A stretch of 64,000 nt of DNA from Micromonospora_G sp040676775 (GTDB lineage Bacteria > Actinomycetota > Actinomycetes > Mycobacteriales > Micromonosporaceae): positions 186,001-250,000 of the forward strand of contig NZ_JBFAPP010000012.1 in assembly GCF_040676775.1 (NCBI RefSeq), written 5' to 3'. This document shows, in pieces, positions 31,999-43,741 of this stretch. The notes under the pieces were generated by a model. It searched no databases. It worked only from the letters and a program-made list of their open reading frames with translations, and was not told the DNA's origin. The position numbers and the translations under genes are program-made. Numbering within the stretch: the first letter of the stretch is position 1; each line of letters begins with the position of its first letter.

Positions 31999-32556
31999 AT
32001 GGCCACCACCAACGACCTCAAAAACGGTCTGGTCCTCAACCTCGACGACCAACTCTGGGCTGTCGTGGAGTTCCAGCACGTCAAACCCGGCAAGGGTGGT
32101 GCGTTCGTGCGCACCACATTGAAGAACGTGCTGTCCGGCAAGGTCGTCGACAAGACGTTCAACGCGGGCACCAAGGTCGAAACGGCCACCGTCGACAAGC
32201 GGACCATGCAGTACCTCTACGCCGACGGCGAAGACTATGTCTTCATGGACCTGGAGACCTACGACCAGATCCAGGTGCCCGGCACCACGGTCGGCGACGC
32301 GGCGAACTACCTGCTGCCCGAGGCCGAGGCGATCGTCGCCACCCACGAGGCGGTCCCGCTCTACATCGAGCTGCCGACCAGCGTGATCCTCGAGGTCACG
32401 TACACCGAGCCGGGTCTGCAGGGCGACCGGTCGACCGGCGGCAACAAGCCGGCGACGGTGGAGACCGGTGCGACCGTGCAGGTGCCGCTGTTCATCACCA
32501 CCGGTGAGAAGATCAAGGTCGACACCCGCGACGGCCGTTACCTCGGCCGCGGCTGA
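31999..32556 (+). CDS. efp: Translation elongation factor P
   Basis: A 185-residue, three-domain factor that rescues ribosomes stalled at proline runs. The KOW-like domain I ends its loop with HVKPGKGGAF; Lys32 at the tip enters the peptidyl-transferase centre. The Pro-Gly-Lys-Gly context is that of the group whose lysine is thought to act without beta-lysylation or rhamnosylation, and no modification genes are adjacent. The C-terminal OB domain closes with VQVPLFITTGEKIKVDTRDGRYLGR. ATG 31999 follows GGCAGGAA. The stop overlaps nusB by one base (TGATG). Confidence 0.97.
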   Translation: MATTNDLKNGLVLNLDDQLWAVVEFQHVKPGKGGAFVRTTLKNVLSGKVVDKTFNAGTKVETATVDKRTMQYLYADGEDYVFMDLETYDQIQVPGTTVGDAANYLLPEAEAIVATHEAVPLYIELPTSVILEVTYTEPGLQGDRSTGGNKPATVETGATVQVPLFITTGEKIKVDTRDGRYLGRG

Positions 32557-32990
32557 TGGCCGAGGGCCCCAAGCAACAAATGCCCGCGCGTCGCAAGGCG
32601 CGCAAGCGGGCGCTGGATGTCCTCTACGAGGCCGACCAGCGGGATCTGCCCCCGGTCGAGGTGCTGGCCGGTTATCTCCGACGGCTGACCCCGCCGCCGC
32701 CGGAGCACATGGAGTACGCGATCGGCCTGGTCGAGGGTGTGGCCGGGCAACTGGACCGGATCGACGAGCTGATCGCGAGCTACGCCGAGGGCTGGACGCT
32801 GGACCGGATGCCGGTCGTCGACCGCAACCTGGCCCGGATCGCCGTCTACGAGCTGCTCTACGTCGACGAGATCGACGACGCGGTGGCGATCAGCGAGGCG
32901 GTCGAGCTGGCCAAGCAGATGTCGACCGACGACTCGCCGCGCTTCCTGAACGGGATCCTCGGCCGGATCGCCGAGTACGCCACCCGCTGA
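32556..32990 (+). CDS. nusB: Transcription antitermination factor NusB
   Basis: A 144-residue all-helical protein that binds boxA RNA together with NusE (S10) in rRNA antitermination. The N-terminus RRKARKRALDVLYEADQRD has the arginine-rich RNA-binding helix, and the C-terminal half has the usual VVDRNLARIAVYELLY and DVAISEAVELAK-like (here DAVAISEAVELAKQM) and PRFLNGILGRIAEY. ATG 32556 is in a TGATG overlap with efp. A strong hairpin terminator lies about 80 bases beyond its stop. Confidence 0.95.
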   Translation: MAEGPKQQMPARRKARKRALDVLYEADQRDLPPVEVLAGYLRRLTPPPPEHMEYAIGLVEGVAGQLDRIDELIASYAEGWTLDRMPVVDRNLARIAVYELLYVDEIDDAVAISEAVELAKQMSTDDSPRFLNGILGRIAEYATR

Positions 32991-33072
32991 CCCGAGCCGT
33001 GGTCCGGCCCGTGCCTGCGCAGGGCGCGGGACGTCTCGGGGCGCGGGGACGCGGCAGGGCAGGTGGACGTGA

Positions 33073-33102
33073 AAAGGGGGCGCCCGGCAGGGCGCCCCCT
33101 TT
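33073..33102. terminator. Bidirectional hairpin terminator between nusB and bldD
   Basis: A perfect 13-base-pair stem (AAAGGGGGCGCCC paired with its complement) closes a GGCA loop. It is flanked by AAAA on the left and TTTC on the right, so it can end transcripts from both convergent genes. Confidence 0.9.
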
Positions 33103-33134
33103 CATACTGCCTTCGTGCTGTCCTGCGGTGGTAC

Positions 33135-33623
33135 TCAGGAGGCGAAGAGCGCCCGCGGGTCGGCGACGAGTACGCCGTGCTCGGTCAGGCGCTCGATCAG
33201 CCCGGAGGGCGACGAGTCGTACACGATGGCGAGCGCGCGCAGGTCGTCCGCGCGGATCGACAACACCCGGCCGTTGTAGTCGCCCCGCTGCTGCTGGATG
33301 GCGCGGGCATAACGGGCGACGTACGCGAGCTCCTCGGAGGCCTCGTCGTAGAGGCGCTCCAGGTCCAGGACGATCTTGTTCGTGGGCTCGTGCCGGACCC
33401 CGCTGCCGTCCGGCAGCAGTTCCGCGACGGGCACCCGGTAGAAGTCCGCCAGCTCGGCGAGGCGCGAGACGGTGACCGCACGGTCACCACGCTCGTACGA
33501 CCCGACGACGACGGCCTTCCAACGCCCGTTCGACTTCTCCTCCACCCCCTGCAGGGACAGCCCCTGCTGCTGACGGATAGAGCGCAGGCGGGCGCCCAAC
33601 GACTTGGCGTATTCAGAGGGCAT
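33135..33623 (-). CDS. bldD: Developmental master regulator BldD (c-di-GMP-responsive repressor)
   Basis: A 162-residue regulator that represses sporulation genes during vegetative growth in actinomycetes. The N-terminal XRE-type helix-turn-helix spans about residues 5-70 (SLGARLRSIRQQQGLSLQGV, VVGSYERGDRAVTVSRLAEL). The C-terminal domain carries the c-di-GMP signature RGD-x8-RxxD exactly: Arg113-Gly-Asp115, then Arg124 and Asp127. In Streptomyces this motif binds a c-di-GMP tetramer that dimerises the protein. The frame is open 28 codons further upstream, but ATG 33623 matches family starts. It is divergent from pyrR. Confidence 0.96.
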   Translation of the reverse strand: MPSEYAKSLGARLRSIRQQQGLSLQGVEEKSNGRWKAVVVGSYERGDRAVTVSRLAELADFYRVPVAELLPDGSGVRHEPTNKIVLDLERLYDEASEELAYVARYARAIQQQRGDYNGRVLSIRADDLRALAIVYDSSPSGLIERLTEHGVLVADPRALFAS

Positions 33624-33876
33624 TCGGACACTCCCAGTGCTGGCTCGGGGATCTCCCCAGCGGTCGCTACGGAGCGTGACGGTACGGGGATTGCGACACG
33701 TGGTCAAGTGGTCGTTACCTTCCCGTTGGCAAGATCGTGGTCACGAAGCTGAAATCTTTTCGTTGACCGGACGGTCAGCGCCCCGCCCGGGCCCGCCGAC
33801 CGCTCGCTGGTAACGTGGTGATCAGCCCCCGGCCTGACCGCGTGCGGTCCGGGCCGGATCCGACATCCTTTAACGA
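33624..33876. other. bldD-pyrR divergent intergenic region
   Basis: About 250 bases before the PyrR element. It is AT-richer than the neighbouring genes around 33700-33770 and carries GTTACC at 33714-33719 and GTAACG near 33811, resembling the GTNAC halves of BldD sites, but no full BldD box could be confirmed. TAACGT at about 33812 is a possible pyr operon -10 box. Confidence 0.4.
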
Positions 33877-33894
33877 CCCGTCCAGCGAGGCGGG
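33877..33894 (+). promoter_or_regulatory. PyrR-binding RNA stem-loop adjacent to the pyrR ribosome binding site
   Basis: The transcript can form CCCG-TCCAGCGAGG-CGGG. The loop matches the core of the PyrR recognition consensus (UCC-G-GAGG) known from Bacillus and mycobacterial pyr leaders. The AAGGAGG Shine-Dalgarno sequence (33896-33902) begins two bases after the stem, with GTG 33909 seven bases later. I infer translational repression of pyrR, and through coupling of the whole pyr operon, when PyrR-UMP is bound. No terminator hairpin is seen in the leader, so attenuation is less likely. Confidence 0.7.
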
Positions 33895-33908
33895 GAAGGA
33901 GGTCCGCC

Positions 33909-34493
33909 GTGGCCTTCCCGCAGGCCGCCCAACCCCCGGTGGCTTCGCCACCGTCCGTGAAGGTCATCTTGACCAGCGCCGATCTGCAACGCGTGGTCGA
34001 CCGGATCGCACACCAGATTCTCGAAAAGACCCAGGGCGCCGCCGACACCGTGCTGCTCGGGATTCCCACCCGGGGCGTGCCGCTGGCCCGCCGGCTGGCC
34101 GCCCGGATCAGCACCTTCGAGGGCATTCAGGTGCCCGTCGGTGTGCTCGATATCACCCTTTACCGCGACGATCTACGCCGGCACGCGACCCGGGCCATCG
34201 GGCCGACCGAGGTTCCGCCCGGCGGGGTCGACGGCAAGCGGGTGGTCCTGGTCGACGACGTCCTCTTCTCCGGACGCTCGGTCCGGGCTGCGCTGGACGC
34301 GCTGAGCGACCTCGGCCGCCCCAGTTCCGTACAACTTGCCGTGCTGGTCGACCGGGGCCACCGGGAACTGCCCATCCGGGCCGACTACGTAGGCAAGAAC
34401 ATCCCCACCGCGCTGGCCGAGAGCGTCAAGGTCACGCTCGCCGAGGTCGACGGTGCGGACGAGGTCAAGCTGTTCGGGAGGCCCACGCTGTGA
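33909..34493 (+). CDS. pyrR: Bifunctional pyr operon RNA-binding regulator / uracil phosphoribosyltransferase PyrR
   Basis: 194 residues, phosphoribosyltransferase fold. The PRPP-binding loop is VVLVDDVLFSGRSVRAAL (around residues 110-127), preceded by LLGIPTRGVPLARRLA and VLDITLYRDDL; the C-terminus VGKNIPTALAESVKV is typical of PyrR. The protein senses UMP and binds pyr mRNA; a matching RNA element lies just upstream of its own start. GTG 33909 has a full AAGGAGG ribosome binding site. A ~20-residue Pro/Ala-rich N-terminal extension precedes the family core. The stop overlaps pyrB (GTGA). Confidence 0.96.
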   Translation: MAFPQAAQPPVASPPSVKVILTSADLQRVVDRIAHQILEKTQGAADTVLLGIPTRGVPLARRLAARISTFEGIQVPVGVLDITLYRDDLRRHATRAIGPTEVPPGGVDGKRVVLVDDVLFSGRSVRAALDALSDLGRPSSVQLAVLVDRGHRELPIRADYVGKNIPTALAESVKVTLAEVDGADEVKLFGRPTL

Positions 34494-35416
34494 TCAGGCA
34501 CCTGCTCTCCGGGGCCGACCTGGACGCGACCACGGCCACCCTGATCCTGGACACCGCCGCCGAGATGGCGACGGTGGCCGGGCGTGAGGTGAAGAAGCTG
34601 CCCGCGCTGCGCGGCCGGACCGTGGTCAACCTCTTCTACGAGGACTCCACCCGGACCCGGATCTCGTTCGAGGCGGCGGCGAAGCGACTCTCCGCCGACG
34701 TGATCAACTTTTCCGCCAAGGGTTCGAGCGTCTCCAAGGGCGAGAGCCTGAAGGACACCGCCTTGACCCTGCAGGCGATGGGCGCCGACGCGGTGGTCAT
34801 CCGCCACCCCGCCTCGGGCGCCCCGCACCGGCTGGCCAACTGGGTCGACGGGGTGGTGGTCAACGCCGGTGACGGCACCCACGAGCACCCCACCCAGGCG
34901 CTGCTGGACGCGTACACGATGCGGTCGCGGCTGGGTCGGCTCGCCGGGCTGCAGGTGGCCGTGGTCGGCGACGTACTGCACAGCCGGGTGGCCCGCTCCA
35001 ACGTGCTGCTGCTGTCCACCCTGGGCGCGAAGGTGACCCTGGTCGGGCCGCCGACCCTGATCCCGGTCGACATCGCCGCCGCGCTCGCGCCCGGCACCGA
35101 CGTCTCGTACGACCTGGACTCGGTGCTGCCCAGCGCGGACGTGGTGATGATGCTGCGGGTGCAGCGCGAACGGATGGCCGACTCCTACTTCCCCTCCGCC
35201 CGCGAGTACGCCCGCCGCTACGGCCTGGACGGCCCCCGGTTCCGCCGGCTGCCGGACCACGCGATCGTCATGCATCCCGGCCCGATGAACCGGGGCATGG
35301 AGATCGCCCCGGAGGTGGCCGACTCACCCCGCTCCACCATCGTCGAACAGGTCACCAACGGGGTCTCCGTACGGATGGCCGTCCTGTATCTGCTCCTGGG
35401 GGGAAAGAACCAGTGA
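34490..35416 (+). CDS. pyrB: Aspartate carbamoyltransferase catalytic subunit
   Basis: 308 residues; joins carbamoyl phosphate and aspartate to carbamoyl-aspartate. The carbamoyl-phosphate loop is STRTR at 53-57, with SSVSKGESLKDT, GDGTHEHPTQALLD and the aspartate-binding MLRVQRERM downstream, and HPGPMNRG near the end. GTG 34490 overlaps the pyrR stop and has TCGGGAGG eight bases upstream; the open frame further upstream shadows pyrR. No pyrI regulatory subunit is present, in keeping with actinobacterial operons, where PyrB and PyrC may associate. Confidence 0.97.
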   Translation: MIRHLLSGADLDATTATLILDTAAEMATVAGREVKKLPALRGRTVVNLFYEDSTRTRISFEAAAKRLSADVINFSAKGSSVSKGESLKDTALTLQAMGADAVVIRHPASGAPHRLANWVDGVVVNAGDGTHEHPTQALLDAYTMRSRLGRLAGLQVAVVGDVLHSRVARSNVLLLSTLGAKVTLVGPPTLIPVDIAAALAPGTDVSYDLDSVLPSADVVMMLRVQRERMADSYFPSAREYARRYGLDGPRFRRLPDHAIVMHPGPMNRGMEIAPEVADSPRSTIVEQVTNGVSVRMAVLYLLLGGKNQ

Positions 35417-35437
35417 ACCGTCCGCTCCTGGGGGGAA
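35392..35437 (+). repeat. 14-base direct repeat carrying the pyrC ribosome binding site
   Basis: GCTCCTGGGGGGAA occurs at 35392-35405 (inside the pyrB 3' end) and again at 35424-35437, 32 bases later. The second copy supplies the GGGGGG ribosome binding site of pyrC. Each copy also contains CTCC, able to pair with the G run of either copy. Confidence 0.75.
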
Positions 35438-35444
35438 CAACGTC

Positions 35445-36722
35445 ATGAGTGCGTACCTGATCAAGGGCGCCCGGGTGGTCGGCGCCGAGCCGACCGACCT
35501 GCTGCTGCGCGACGGCCTGGTGGTCGCCACCGGCCGCAACCTCGACGCCCGCGACGCCGCGGTGGTCGACGCCGACGGCCTGGTGGCCCTGCCCGGCCTG
35601 GTCGACCTGCACACCCACCTGCGCGAGCCGGGCCGGGAGGACGCCGAGACGGTCGAGTCCGGCTCCCGCGCCGCCGCGCTCGGTGGTTACACCGCGGTCT
35701 GCGCGATGGCGAACACCTCGCCGGTCGCGGACACCGCCGGGGTGGTGGAACAGGTCTGGCGGCTCGGCCGGGAGGCCGGGCTGGTCGACGTGCAGCCGAT
35801 CGGTGCCGTCACCGTCGGGCTCGGCGGGGAGCGGCTGGCCGAACTCGGCGCGATGGCCGACTCGGCCGCCCGGGTACGGATCTTCTCCGACGACGGGCAC
35901 TGCGTCGCCGACCCGCGGCTGATGCGTCGGGCGCTGGAATACGTGAAGGCGTTCGACGGGGTGATCGCGCAGCACGCCGAGGAGCCCCGGCTGACCGAGG
36001 GCGCCCAACTGCACGAGGGCGAGGTCTCCACCCGGCTCGGACTGACGGGCTGGCCGGCCGTGGCCGAGGAAGCGATCATCGCCCGCGACGTGCTGCTCGC
36101 CGAGCACGTCGGCAGCCGGCTGCACGTCTGCCACGTCTCCACCGCCGGCAGCGTCGAGGTACTGCGCCAGGCCAAGGCCCGCGGGGTCCGGGTGACCGCC
36201 GAGGTCACCCCGCACCACGTGCTGCTCACCGACGAGCTGGCGGCAAGCTACGACCCGGTCTTCAAGGTCAACCCGCCGCTGCGTACGGCCACCGACGTGG
36301 CCGCCCTGCGGGCCGCCCTGGTCGAGGGGATCGTCGACATCGTCGCCACCGACCACGCGCCGCACGCGCTGGAGGACAAGGAATGCGAGTGGGCGTACGC
36401 CCGTCCGGGCATGCTCGGGCTGGAGACCGCCCTGCCGGTGCTGCTCTCGGTGCTCGGTGAGCGCTGGGACCTGATCGCCGACCGGATGTCCCGGACGCCG
36501 GCCCGGATCGCCGGGCTGACCGAGCACGGGCACGACCCGGCTCCGGGGGCGGTGGCCAACCTCACCCTGGTCGACCCGGCCGCACGCCGTACCGTCGACC
36601 CCGCTGAGCTGGCCAGCCGCAGCCGCAACACCCCGTACGCCGGCACCGTGCTGCCCGGCCGGATCGTGGCCACGTTCCTGCGCGGCGAGCCGACGGTGCT
36701 TGATGGAAAGGCAGTCAAATAA
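35445..36722 (+). CDS. pyrC: Dihydroorotase
   Basis: A 425-residue type I dihydroorotase (PyrC/AllB amidohydrolase clan). Metal ligands are in DLHTHLREPG at 54-63, and later in the lysine-equivalent/His positions around AQHAEEP, LHVCHVSTAGS and the catalytic Asp in VATDHAPHALEDKE. The C-terminal strand ends LPGRIVATFLRGEPTVLDG. ATG 35445 is preceded by the GGGGGGAA copy of a direct repeat. The stop TAA overlaps the carA ATG by one base (TAATG). Confidence 0.97.
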   Translation: MSAYLIKGARVVGAEPTDLLLRDGLVVATGRNLDARDAAVVDADGLVALPGLVDLHTHLREPGREDAETVESGSRAAALGGYTAVCAMANTSPVADTAGVVEQVWRLGREAGLVDVQPIGAVTVGLGGERLAELGAMADSAARVRIFSDDGHCVADPRLMRRALEYVKAFDGVIAQHAEEPRLTEGAQLHEGEVSTRLGLTGWPAVAEEAIIARDVLLAEHVGSRLHVCHVSTAGSVEVLRQAKARGVRVTAEVTPHHVLLTDELAASYDPVFKVNPPLRTATDVAALRAALVEGIVDIVATDHAPHALEDKECEWAYARPGMLGLETALPVLLSVLGERWDLIADRMSRTPARIAGLTEHGHDPAPGAVANLTLVDPAARRTVDPAELASRSRNTPYAGTVLPGRIVATFLRGEPTVLDGKAVK

Positions 36723-37904
36723 TGCGACGCAGGCCCGCGATCCTCGTACTGGAGGATGGCCGGACGTTCCACGGTGAGGCGTACGGCAGTGTGGGGGAGA
36801 CCTTCGGTGAGGCGGTCTTCAACACCGGGATGACCGGTTACCAGGAGACGCTGACCGACCCGTCCTACCACCGCCAGGTCGTGGTGCAGACCGCGCCGCA
36901 CATCGGCAACACCGGGGTCAACGGCGAGGACGACGAGTCGGGCCGGATCTGGGTGGCCGGCTACGTGGTCCGCGACCCGGCCCGGATCGGCTCCAACTGG
37001 CGCGCGTCCGGAGGTCTGGAGGACCGGCTGGCCGCCGAGGGCGTGGTCGGCATCTCCGGCATCGACACCCGCGCGCTGACCCGACACCTCAGGGACTCCG
37101 GCGCGATGCGGGTCGGCATCTCCAGCCTCGACGACGACCCGCAGGCCCTGCTGGCCCGGGTCCGGGCCACCCCGGAGATGGTCGGTGCCGACCTGTCGGC
37201 CGAGGTGACCACGCCCAGGCCGTACACGGTCGACGCGCAGGGCACGCACCGGTTCACGGTCGCCGCGCTGGACCTGGGGATCAAGCGCAACGTGCCGCGC
37301 CGGCTCGCCGCCCGCGGTGTGACCACGCACGTCCTGCCGGCCTCGTCGAGCATGGAGGACCTGCTCGCCACCGGTGCGGACGCGGTCTTCTTCTCGCCCG
37401 GCCCGGGTGACCCGGCGACCGCCGACCACCCGGTCGCGCTGGCCCGCGAGGTGCTCAGCCGGCGGATCCCGCTGTTCGGCATCTGCTTCGGCAGCCAGAT
37501 CCTCGGCCGGGCGCTCGGCTTCGGCACCTACAAGCTGGGCTACGGCCACCGGGGCATCAACCAGCCGGTGCTGGACCGGGTCACCGGACGGGTCGAGGTC
37601 ACCTCGCACAACCACGGCTTCGCGGTCGACTGGCCGGGGCGCGAACCCGGCCAGGACGTGCCGGCGGGCCAGTTCATCGAGACCGACTTCGGCGCGGTCG
37701 AGGTCAGTCACGTCTGCCTCAACGACAATGTGGTCGAGGGCCTGCGGGCGAAGGACGTACCCGCTTTCACCGTGCAGTACCACCCCGAGGCAGCCGCCGG
37801 CCCGCATGACGCGGACTACCTCTTCGATCGCTTCGCGGAGCTGATCGAGGGCGAGCGGCAGCCGGGCGGGCGTGGCCAGGGCAACAAGAACGAGGGCGGG
37901 AACC

Positions 37905-37912
<8 letters not shown>
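36722..37912 (+). CDS. carA: Carbamoyl-phosphate synthase small (glutaminase) subunit
   Basis: 396 residues. The N-terminal CarA domain begins AILVLEDGRTFHGEAYGSVGETFGEAVFNTGMTGYQE. The C-terminal class I glutamine amidotransferase has the nucleophile Cys255 in LFGICFGSQILGRALG and the His-Glu pair in VQYHPEAAAGPHD. It releases ammonia that travels to CarB. The start is in a TAATG overlap with pyrC; the end overlaps carB by eight bases, with ATG 37905 read in another frame. The last 15 codons are Gly/Asn/Arg-rich. Confidence 0.97.
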
Positions 37913-41275
<3,363 letters not shown>

Positions 41276-41279
<4 letters not shown>

Positions 41280-42286
41280 TCTTCGAGCGGGTGGTCCGCC
41301 CCGCGCTGTTCCGGCTCGGTGGCGGTGACGCCGAGACGGCACACGAGTGGACCCTGCACCGGCTGGCCGCCCTCTCCGGGCGGCCGGCCGCGCTGGCCGC
41401 GCTGCGGTCCGCGTACGCGGTGTCGGCGCCGCGCCGAGTCTTCGGGCTGGACTTCCCCAACCCGGTCGGGCTGGCCGCCGGGATGGACAAGAACGGCGTG
41501 GCGCTGCCGGCCTGGCCGGCGCTGGGCTTCGGTTTCGTCGAGGTCGGCACGGTCACCGCACACGCCCAGCCGGGCAATCCCCGGCCTCGGCTGTTCCGGC
41601 TGCCGCAGAGCACCGCGGTGATCAACCGGATGGGTTTCAACAACGACGGCGCGCAGGCACTGGCGCACCGGCTGGCGGCCGGGCCGGCGCTGCGTGTACC
41701 GCTGGGCATCTCGCTGGGCAAGTCGAAGGTGACCCCGCTGGACGACGCGGTGGGCGACTACGTCGCCTCGTACCGGGCGCTGCGGGAGCACGGTGACTAC
41801 TTCGCGGTCAACGTCTCCTCGCCGAACACACCGGGTCTGCGCGCGTTGCAGGACCGTGCGCATCTCGACGCGCTGCTCGACGCCCTGGTGGGGGAGAAGC
41901 CGGTGCTGGTGAAGATCGCGCCGGACCTGACCGAGCCGGCCATCGCCGAACTGCTGCGGGTCTGTCTCGACCGGGGCGCGGCGGGTGTCATCGCCACCAA
42001 CACCACGCTCGGCCGCGGCGGCCTCGCCGCCGCCGACGAACCCCGGGGTACGGAGACCGGCGGACTGTCCGGTCGGCCGCTGACCGTACGGGCCCGCGAG
42101 GTGGTCTCGTTCGTCCACCGGGAGACCGGCGGGGCGCTGCCGGTGATCGGGGTCGGCGGGATCATGGATCCGGACGACGCGAACCGCCTCTTCGACGCCG
42201 GGGCGAGCCTGGTGCAGCTCTACACCGGTTTCATCTATCGCGGGCCGGGTCTGGCTCGCGCGATCGCGCGGTCGGCCCGGCCATGA
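41276..42286 (+). CDS. pyrD: Dihydroorotate dehydrogenase, class 2 (quinone-dependent)
   Basis: A 336-residue FMN enzyme that oxidises dihydroorotate and passes electrons to membrane quinones. The N-terminal amphipathic helices (FERVVRPALFRLGGGDAETAHEWTL) are the class 2 membrane-docking part. GLAAGMDKNGVALPAWPALGFGFVEVGTVT, NRMGFNNDGA and the catalytic serine stretch NVSSPNTPGLRALQ follow, then ATNTT, GLSGRPL and IGVGGI near the FMN phosphate. GTG 41276 overlaps the carB stop and the end overlaps bioA (ATGA). Confidence 0.96.
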
Positions 42287-43557
42287 ACCCCGCCGAGTTG
42301 CTCGCCGCCGACGCCGCGCACGTCTGGCACCCGTACGCGCCGATGCCCGCGACCACGCAGCCGTACCTGGTCACCGAGGCCGAGGGCGTACGCCTGCGCC
42401 TGGCCGACGGGCGTGAGCTGGTCGACGGCATGTCGTCGTGGTGGGCCGCGATCCACGGTTACCGGCATCCGGTGCTGGACGCGGCCGTGACCGGGCAACT
42501 CGGCCGGATGAGCCATGTCATGTTCGGCGGGCTGACCCACTCCCCGGCGATCGAACTGGCCCGCGACCTGGTCGACCTCACCCCGCCCGGACTGGAGCAC
42601 GTGTTCCTCTGCGACTCCGGCTCGGTCAGCGTCGAGGTGGCGGTCAAGATGTGCCTGCAGTACCAGCTCGGCCGGGGTCGCCCGGAGCGGCACCGGCTGG
42701 CCACCTGGCGCGGTGGTTACCACGGGGACACGTTCCAGCCGATGAGCGTCTGCGATCCCGAGGGCGGAATGCACCACCTCTGGCGGGACGTGTTGCCGCG
42801 GCAGGTGTTCGCGCCCGTACCGCCGGCCGGTTTCGACGCGCCGGTCGACGAGGATTATGCGGCGATGCTGGCGGACCAGGTCGCCAGGCACGCGCACGAA
42901 CTGGCCGCGGTCATCGTCGAGCCGGTGGTGCAGGGCGCCGGCGGCATGCGTTTCCACAATCCGCACTACCTACGGGTGCTGCGCGAGGTCACCGCGGCGC
43001 ACGGGGTGTTACTCATCTTCGACGAGATCGCTACCGGTTTCGGTCGCACCGGTACGTTCTTCGCCGCCGAACACGCGGGTGTCACCCCGGACGTTCTCTG
43101 TCTCGGCAAGGCGCTCACCGGTGGCTACCTGAGCCTCGCGGCGGCGCTCTGTACGCCGGAGGTGGCCCGGGGGATCGGTGCCGGCGGCGTACTGGCGCAC
43201 GGGCCGACGTTCATGGGCAACCCGCTCGCGTGTGCCGTCGCGAACGCCTCCATCGGGCTGCTGCGGGCCGGAAACTGGGCGGCCGAGGTTGCGAGGGTGC
43301 AGGCGGGTCTCCGGGCGGGTCTGGAGCCGTTGCGTGGCACGCCCGGCGTGGCGGACGTACGGGTGCTCGGCGCGATCGGTGTGGTGCAGCTCGACCACGA
43401 GGTCGACCTGCCGGCCGCCACCGCCGCCGCGGTCGACCGGGGCGTGTGGCTGCGCCCGTTCCGCGACCTGGTCTACACCATGCCGCCGTATGTGACGGAC
43501 GACGGGGACCTGGCCCGGATCGGCGCGGGGGTGGCCGCCGCCGTCGCCGCGGGCTGA
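42283..43557 (+). CDS. bioA: Adenosylmethionine-8-amino-7-oxononanoate aminotransferase
   Basis: A 424-residue PLP enzyme of biotin synthesis that transfers an amino group from S-adenosylmethionine to KAPA, giving DAPA. HVWHPYAPM at the N-terminus and DGMSSWWAAIHGYRHP are BioA hallmarks; CDSGSVSVEVAVKM, IVEPVVQGAGGM and FDEIATGFGRTG follow, and Lys276 in CLGKALTGGYLSL should hold PLP. It is translationally coupled to pyrD by an ATGA overlap and is followed by pyrF, so it sits inside the pyrimidine operon. No other bio genes are in the window. The SAM donor is made by metK about 4 kb downstream. Confidence 0.94.
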   Translation: MNPAELLAADAAHVWHPYAPMPATTQPYLVTEAEGVRLRLADGRELVDGMSSWWAAIHGYRHPVLDAAVTGQLGRMSHVMFGGLTHSPAIELARDLVDLTPPGLEHVFLCDSGSVSVEVAVKMCLQYQLGRGRPERHRLATWRGGYHGDTFQPMSVCDPEGGMHHLWRDVLPRQVFAPVPPAGFDAPVDEDYAAMLADQVARHAHELAAVIVEPVVQGAGGMRFHNPHYLRVLREVTAAHGVLLIFDEIATGFGRTGTFFAAEHAGVTPDVLCLGKALTGGYLSLAAALCTPEVARGIGAGGVLAHGPTFMGNPLACAVANASIGLLRAGNWAAEVARVQAGLRAGLEPLRGTPGVADVRVLGAIGVVQLDHEVDLPAATAAAVDRGVWLRPFRDLVYTMPPYVTDDGDLARIGAGVAAAVAAG

Positions 43558-43741
43558 CCCGCCGTCGCCACCCGCCGGCCACCGCCGCCACCGGTGGTCG
43601 CCGACATCCGGCCGGTCCGGTCACCGGGAGGTCGGTCGCCGGACCGCGTGAGGCTGCGTGCCGCACCGGCGACGCCGGATGCGTACCGGGAGGGCTGGAG
43701 CCGCGTCGCGCCCCGCGTCGCGGCGAGGAGAGGAGAGCGCG

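Noticed and set aside
33700..33830. BldD autoregulatory box between bldD and pyrR
   Set aside because: GTTACC and GTAACG halves exist, but I could not assemble the full pseudo-palindromic consensus with correct spacing, so it is not listed as a feature.
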